64,000 bases of DNA, taken from positions 62,001 through 126,000 of the forward strand of contig JACKEA010000007.1 in NCBI GenBank assembly GCA_020633235.1, read 5' to 3'. This document shows, piece after piece, positions 60,783 to 64,000 of this stretch (position 1 is the first letter of the stretch; each line of letters opens with the position of its first letter). Below the pieces are notes generated by a model that worked only from the letters and a program-made list of their open reading frames with translations, searched no databases and was not told where the DNA came from. The position numbers were made by a program, and so were the translations under genes. The DNA is from Polyangiaceae bacterium (GTDB lineage: Bacteria; Myxococcota_A; Polyangia; Polyangiales; Polyangiaceae).

Positions 60783-61904
60783 GTGCGCTCCGGAAACTGG
60801 CTGGTCATCCTGCGAATTTGCACCCTCGTGGCGCTGGCCGCGAGCGCGGCGCTGTTCGTCGACTACACCGCCTTCAACCCGGCGTTCTGCGCGCCGGGCT
60901 CGGGTTGCTCGGTCGTACGGGCCAGCGGCTTTGGCTACTTGTTCGGTGGCCGCATCCCGGTACCGCTCATCGGCCTCTTGGGCTTCGGTGGCGTGTACGC
61001 CGTGTCCCTCGCCGGGCCGTCGATCCGCAAACCGCTCCTGGCGCCCTTCGCCTATCTCGGCGCCCTCGGAGCGGTGGTGTTCATCGCCCTGCAGGCGGTC
61101 ATCATCCACGCCTTCTGTCTCTATTGCATGGTGACGGACACGGCGGCGTTGGTGATCGCGGGGGCCGCGTTTGCATACAGTCGCGCTCGCCGGCAAGAGG
61201 GCGAAAAGTCGAAGATCGCCGATCCGCTGCGCCCCACGGGTTGGGCATTGCTCAGCGCCATCGCCATCGGCGCGCCGCTCTTGTGGCCCAAGCTGAAGCC
61301 GCAGCCCGCGGTGCCAAAGACCATCCAAGCGCTGTACGTCCCCGGCAAGATCAACGTGGTGGAGTTTGCCGACTTCCAGTGCCCGTTCTGCCGCATGCTG
61401 CATCCGCTGCTGAACAAGATCATCAAGGACTACCCGGGCCAGGTGAACTTCGTGCGGCTCAACATGCCGCTGTCTCGCCATCCCCAAGCCAAGGACGCCG
61501 CGCGCACCTACGTGTGCGCCAAGGCCCAAGGCAAGGGAGACCGCATGGCCGAAGCCCTGTTCGAGGTCGAAGATCTGCGGCCGGGACCCAACCGCCGTCT
61601 GGCCATCGACATGGGCATGGATCCCAAGGTGTACGACGCCTGCATGCAGGATCCGAAGACGGACCACGCCATCGATCGCGAATCGACCATCCTGCGCAGC
61701 GCCGGATTCCAGGGGCTGCCCACGACCTACGTGGGCTCCACCACCATCGTCGGCGCGCAGTCCGAGGAGATCTTTCGCGAAGCCTTCGAGCGCGCCGCAC
61801 GGGGAGAGGGAAACGAGGGCATCCCGGCGTGGATGTTCATGGGCCTCACCGCCGTGGCCGTGGGCGGCGCCGTGGCTCTGGGCCGCCGCAAACGCCGGCG
61901 CTGA
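60783..61904 (+). CDS. VKOR-thioredoxin (DsbA-like) fusion
   Basis: This 373-residue protein joins a vitamin K epoxide reductase domain (about 1-135; four helices, loop pair CAPGSGC and active-site FCLYC) to a DsbA/thioredoxin-like domain (about 185-340; FADFQCPFCRMLHPLL). A C-terminal helix follows (WMFMGLTAVAVGGAVAL). The VKOR half passes electrons to quinone and the CPFC half oxidises or isomerises exported proteins, fitting the many Cys-rich lipoproteins in the window. GTG start. rnr is divergent, 127 bp away. Confidence 0.9.
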   Translation: MRSGNWLVILRICTLVALAASAALFVDYTAFNPAFCAPGSGCSVVRASGFGYLFGGRIPVPLIGLLGFGGVYAVSLAGPSIRKPLLAPFAYLGALGAVVFIALQAVIIHAFCLYCMVTDTAALVIAGAAFAYSRARRQEGEKSKIADPLRPTGWALLSAIAIGAPLLWPKLKPQPAVPKTIQALYVPGKINVVEFADFQCPFCRMLHPLLNKIIKDYPGQVNFVRLNMPLSRHPQAKDAARTYVCAKAQGKGDRMAEALFEVEDLRPGPNRRLAIDMGMDPKVYDACMQDPKTDHAIDRESTILRSAGFQGLPTTYVGSTTIVGAQSEEIFREAFERAARGEGNEGIPAWMFMGLTAVAVGGAVALGRRKRRR

Positions 61905-61942
61905 GCCCCTTTTCGGGTCCGACGCCGGTGGTATAGTCGGAC

Positions 61943-63103
61943 ATGGCACAAGCGAATGAAAACGGGGACGGAGCCAACGGCCGAGTCGTCCCCTTCGAGG
62001 TCTTCCAGGCACTGCCCAAGACGGACCTCCACGTTCACCTGGATGGATCGCTGCGGCTCGAGACGATCCTCGACCTGGCCCGGCAACATGACATCCGGCT
62101 CCCCGCCGACAGCGTGGAAGGCCTGAACAAGGCCATCGGCTGCGGCAACCACTTCGGCTCCCTCGTCGATTACCTGCGGGGCTTCGAGATCACCCTCAAG
62201 GTGATGCAGACGGAAGAGGCCCTCGAGCGCATCGCCTTCGAGCTGGCCGAAGACGCCCACAAGGAGAACGTCCGCTACATGGAGGTGCGCTACTCCCCGA
62301 TGCTCCACACGCAGCAGGGACTGAAGCTCACCAAGGTGGTGGAAGCGGTGCTCGACGGCCTACGCCGAGCCCGAGAAACCTACGGCATCAAAGCCAACGT
62401 CATCATCTGCGGGATCCGCAACATCTCCCCGGAAAGCTCTTACGAAATGGCGGAGCTGGCGGTGGCCTACAAGGGCCGCGGCGTGGTCGGTTTCGATCTC
62501 GCCGGCGCCGAAGCCGACAATCCCGCCAAGCACCACAAGATGGCGTTCCAGCTGGTGCGGGACAACAACATCAATTGCACCATCCACGCCGGTGAGGCCT
62601 ACGGCCCGGAGTCCATCGCGCAGGCCATTCACGTGTGCGGTGCCCATCGCATCGGCCACGGCGTGCGCCTCCGCGAAAATGGCGACCTGCTCCACTACGT
62701 GAACGACCATCGCATCCCGCTCGAGTGCTGCCCGTCCAGCAACGTGCAGACCGGCGCCGTGCGGGATCTGAAGAGCCACCCGCTCAAGCTCTACTTCGAC
62801 CTCGGCCTACGGGTGACGGTGAACACGGACAACCGTCTGATCACCGACACCACCGTGAGCAAGGAGCTCTACTTGGTGCACACCGAGATGGGCATCTCCT
62901 TCCACGACATCAAGGCCATCATCTTGAGTGGGTTCAAGTCGACGTTCCGTCCCTTCCACGAGAAGCAAGCCGCCATGCGCCGCGTGACCGCGGAGCTCGC
63001 CCGCTACGACGACGAGGGCAACCTGCGCCCTTCCCAAGGACCGCAGAGTGGCGCGGAGTCGCGCCGTTCCCAGCCCGAGCCTGCCGCAGCCGCAGAAGGC
63101 TGA
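61943..63103 (+). CDS. add: Adenosine deaminase
   Basis: This 386-residue metal-dependent deaminase shows TDLHVHLDGSL (HxH metal ligands), CTIHAGEAYGPESIAQAI (His ligand and catalytic Glu), HRIGHGVRL (catalytic His) and VTVNTDNRLITDTTVS, with the Asp of the usual NTDDP variant present. It converts adenosine or deoxyadenosine to inosine for purine salvage; close relatives use adenine. A low-complexity tail ends the protein. The VKOR-fusion gene precedes it by 38 bp. Confidence 0.9.
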   Translation: MAQANENGDGANGRVVPFEVFQALPKTDLHVHLDGSLRLETILDLARQHDIRLPADSVEGLNKAIGCGNHFGSLVDYLRGFEITLKVMQTEEALERIAFELAEDAHKENVRYMEVRYSPMLHTQQGLKLTKVVEAVLDGLRRARETYGIKANVIICGIRNISPESSYEMAELAVAYKGRGVVGFDLAGAEADNPAKHHKMAFQLVRDNNINCTIHAGEAYGPESIAQAIHVCGAHRIGHGVRLRENGDLLHYVNDHRIPLECCPSSNVQTGAVRDLKSHPLKLYFDLGLRVTVNTDNRLITDTTVSKELYLVHTEMGISFHDIKAIILSGFKSTFRPFHEKQAAMRRVTAELARYDDEGNLRPSQGPQSGAESRRSQPEPAAAAEG

Positions 63104-63114
63104 CACGATGATTT

Positions 63115-63171
63115 TGTCGGGGCGGCGCGGTGCCGCCCCGGCTCGCCCGGTGGTTCCGCGGCGAACCAACA
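63115..63171. repeat. Intergenic inverted repeat, opposite arrangement
   Basis: TGTCGGGGCGGCGCGGTGCC at 63115-63134 and GGTTCCGCGGCGAACCAACA at 63152-63171 are two family copies pointing toward each other. A perfect 8-bp stem GGGGCGGC/GCCGCCCC (63119-63126 with 63132-63139) lies inside. It separates the convergent add and LON-domain genes. Confidence 0.7.
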
Positions 63172-63179
63172 CCCTTCGC

Positions 63180-63833
63180 TCAGTTCAGGTTCTTGATGTC
63201 GCTGCTACGGCCCAAGAGCGCTTCCTGCACCGCCAGGTACTCCGAGCAGCGACGGATGCGTTCGCGCACGTCGAGTGCTTCGAGCACGCTCTGACGCTCG
63301 TCCCCGTCGATGACCAGGGCGTGGGCGCAGGCATCGCACAGAAGCCCAGGGGACAGATCCGTGGGTACCTCGAACTTCAGGCGATCGTCGACCTCGCGCA
63401 CCCGGGTGGCGAAGCGCGTGGCCGACGAAACCAAGCCGGTGACGTTGGCGCCGTCCCCATGGCTGCAGGCCAACACCTCCGCCCGCGCGCGGCGGTAGGG
63501 GTGCACGAAGGGCAGCTCCGTGAGACGCACCCGGGCGCGACCCACGAGGATCAAATCGAAGCGCCCATCCGAATGACGGCGGTGCTGCACGATCTCGCCG
63601 AGCCCCGCTACGTCCACCACCACGGGATTGCCGCGGCGATCCACCGCGCCGGGATCCGGCACCAGCACCGGTACGATCAGCTTGCTTCCCGCGAGCACGT
63701 CTTCCGTCATCTTGCGGTAGCGCGGCTCGAAGATGTGCAGCGGCAACAGGGTACCCGGAAACAGCACCACTTCCGGCAACGGAAACAGCGCCACTTCCTC
63801 GATGACCGTTCCAGGCGCGAAGCGAGTGCTCAC
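63180..63833 (-). CDS. LON substrate-binding-domain protein
   Basis: This 217-residue stand-alone LON N-terminal (PUA-like) domain has LFPLPEVVLFPGTLLPLHIFE followed by RYRKMTEDVLAG, the family hallmark. No ATPase or Ser-Lys protease domain follows. Such proteins are of unclear function and may bind unfolded or damaged proteins. The start is GTG at 63833, overlapping the stop of the upstream SDR gene (GTGA). Confidence 0.92.
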   Translation of the reverse strand: MSTRFAPGTVIEEVALFPLPEVVLFPGTLLPLHIFEPRYRKMTEDVLAGSKLIVPVLVPDPGAVDRRGNPVVVDVAGLGEIVQHRRHSDGRFDLILVGRARVRLTELPFVHPYRRARAEVLACSHGDGANVTGLVSSATRFATRVREVDDRLKFEVPTDLSPGLLCDACAHALVIDGDERQSVLEALDVRERIRRCSEYLAVQEALLGRSSDIKNLN

Positions 63834-64000
63834 GTTCCGAACATCTCCACCACGCCGCCATTGTGGGCGAGCGGCGCGTCCAGTCCGTAGTGCACCAGCG
63901 TGCGGGCCACGTCTTCCGGCGTCATGCGCGGCTCGAAGCCACTGCCGTTCAGCATGGTCGTCGCTACCGAGCCGGGAAGAACTGCCACTGTCATCACACC
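63830..64000 (-). CDS. SDR family oxidoreductase, C-terminal fragment
   Basis: The last 56 residues of a gene entering from the right edge begin GVMTVAVLPGSVATTM, the P-G-x-V-x-T-x-M element that follows the active site in short-chain dehydrogenases. DVARTLVHYGL is the usual following helix. The catalytic part lies outside the window. It overlaps the LON-domain gene by 4 bp and should be co-transcribed with it. Confidence 0.75.
   Translation of the reverse strand, partial: GVMTVAVLPGSVATTMLNGSGFEPRMTPEDVARTLVHYGLDAPLAHNGGVVEMFGT

Overview
The window is GC-rich chromosomal DNA. It probably comes from a myxobacterium-like member of the Myxococcota, nearest to Polyangia in style. This is an inference from gene content, since no rRNA or other phylogenetic marker was compared. 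Supporting signs are 17 predicted lipoproteins, many with Gly/Ala/Ser-rich linkers, two of them carrying a shared LNPQPEVPS motif after the lipid cysteine. Others are a Ser/Thr kinase with a C-terminal PEGA domain, DUF4388 (PATAN) response regulators, a PilZ protein, Cys-rich surface lipoproteins and a fused aroK-aroB. I saw no rRNA, tRNA, CRISPR array, insertion sequence, integrase or phage gene. Both window edges cut short-chain dehydrogenase genes.

Layout. 1-5.7 kb: SDR end, sodium:solute symporter, a frameshifted lipoprotein, a GreA/GreB-domain protein, Cys-rich lipoproteins and a rhodanese. 5.8-13.2 kb: FGE-fold lipoprotein, STN-type lipoprotein, PARP-type zinc-finger protein, amidohydrolase, CehA/McbA-type PHP hydrolase and a cupin gene overlapping a lipoprotein remnant. 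13.2-24.4 kb, all on the minus strand: yggU-like gene, dapF, two response-regulator-like proteins, an isocitrate/isopropylmalate-type dehydrogenase, a 1171-residue Hpt/REC/PATAN/PEGA protein and a sulfatase-fold pseudoenzyme. 24.4-30.6 kb: aroKB, exported proteins, zapA, a TetR regulator divergent from bioF with repeated operator-like sites, and an orphan ABC ATPase. 30.7-35 kb: a MoxR-DUF58-transglutaminase operon. 35-43.3 kb: metalloprotease, rpe, GNAT, PilZ, CNB-domain protein, LNPQPEVPS lipoproteins, tyrA and a degenerate DAHP-synthase-like gene. 43.4-50.3 kb: PEGA kinase, then an overlapping operon of an NSS transporter, its MetS-type small subunit, an NhaC-type antiporter and a DNA methyltransferase, preceded by a repeat-rich leader. 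50.3-64 kb: repeat protein, cytochrome c, sialidase-like lipoprotein, Uma2 nuclease, composite FGE-fold protein, serS, lipoprotein, rnr, VKOR-thioredoxin fusion, adenosine deaminase and a LON-domain protein.

Most genes sit in tightly packed blocks with 1-4 bp overlaps. The most novel structural signal is a dispersed intergenic repeat with core TGTTGGTCCGSCGCG. It occurs about ten times, mostly between convergent genes. Two loci are clear hairpins, a third is an inverted pair in the opposite arrangement, and at 34954-35112 it has expanded into an array. Other points worth attention are a perfect 19-residue four-cysteine repeat lipoprotein, the TetR/bioF operator set, and a duplicated start region ahead of the NSS transporter.
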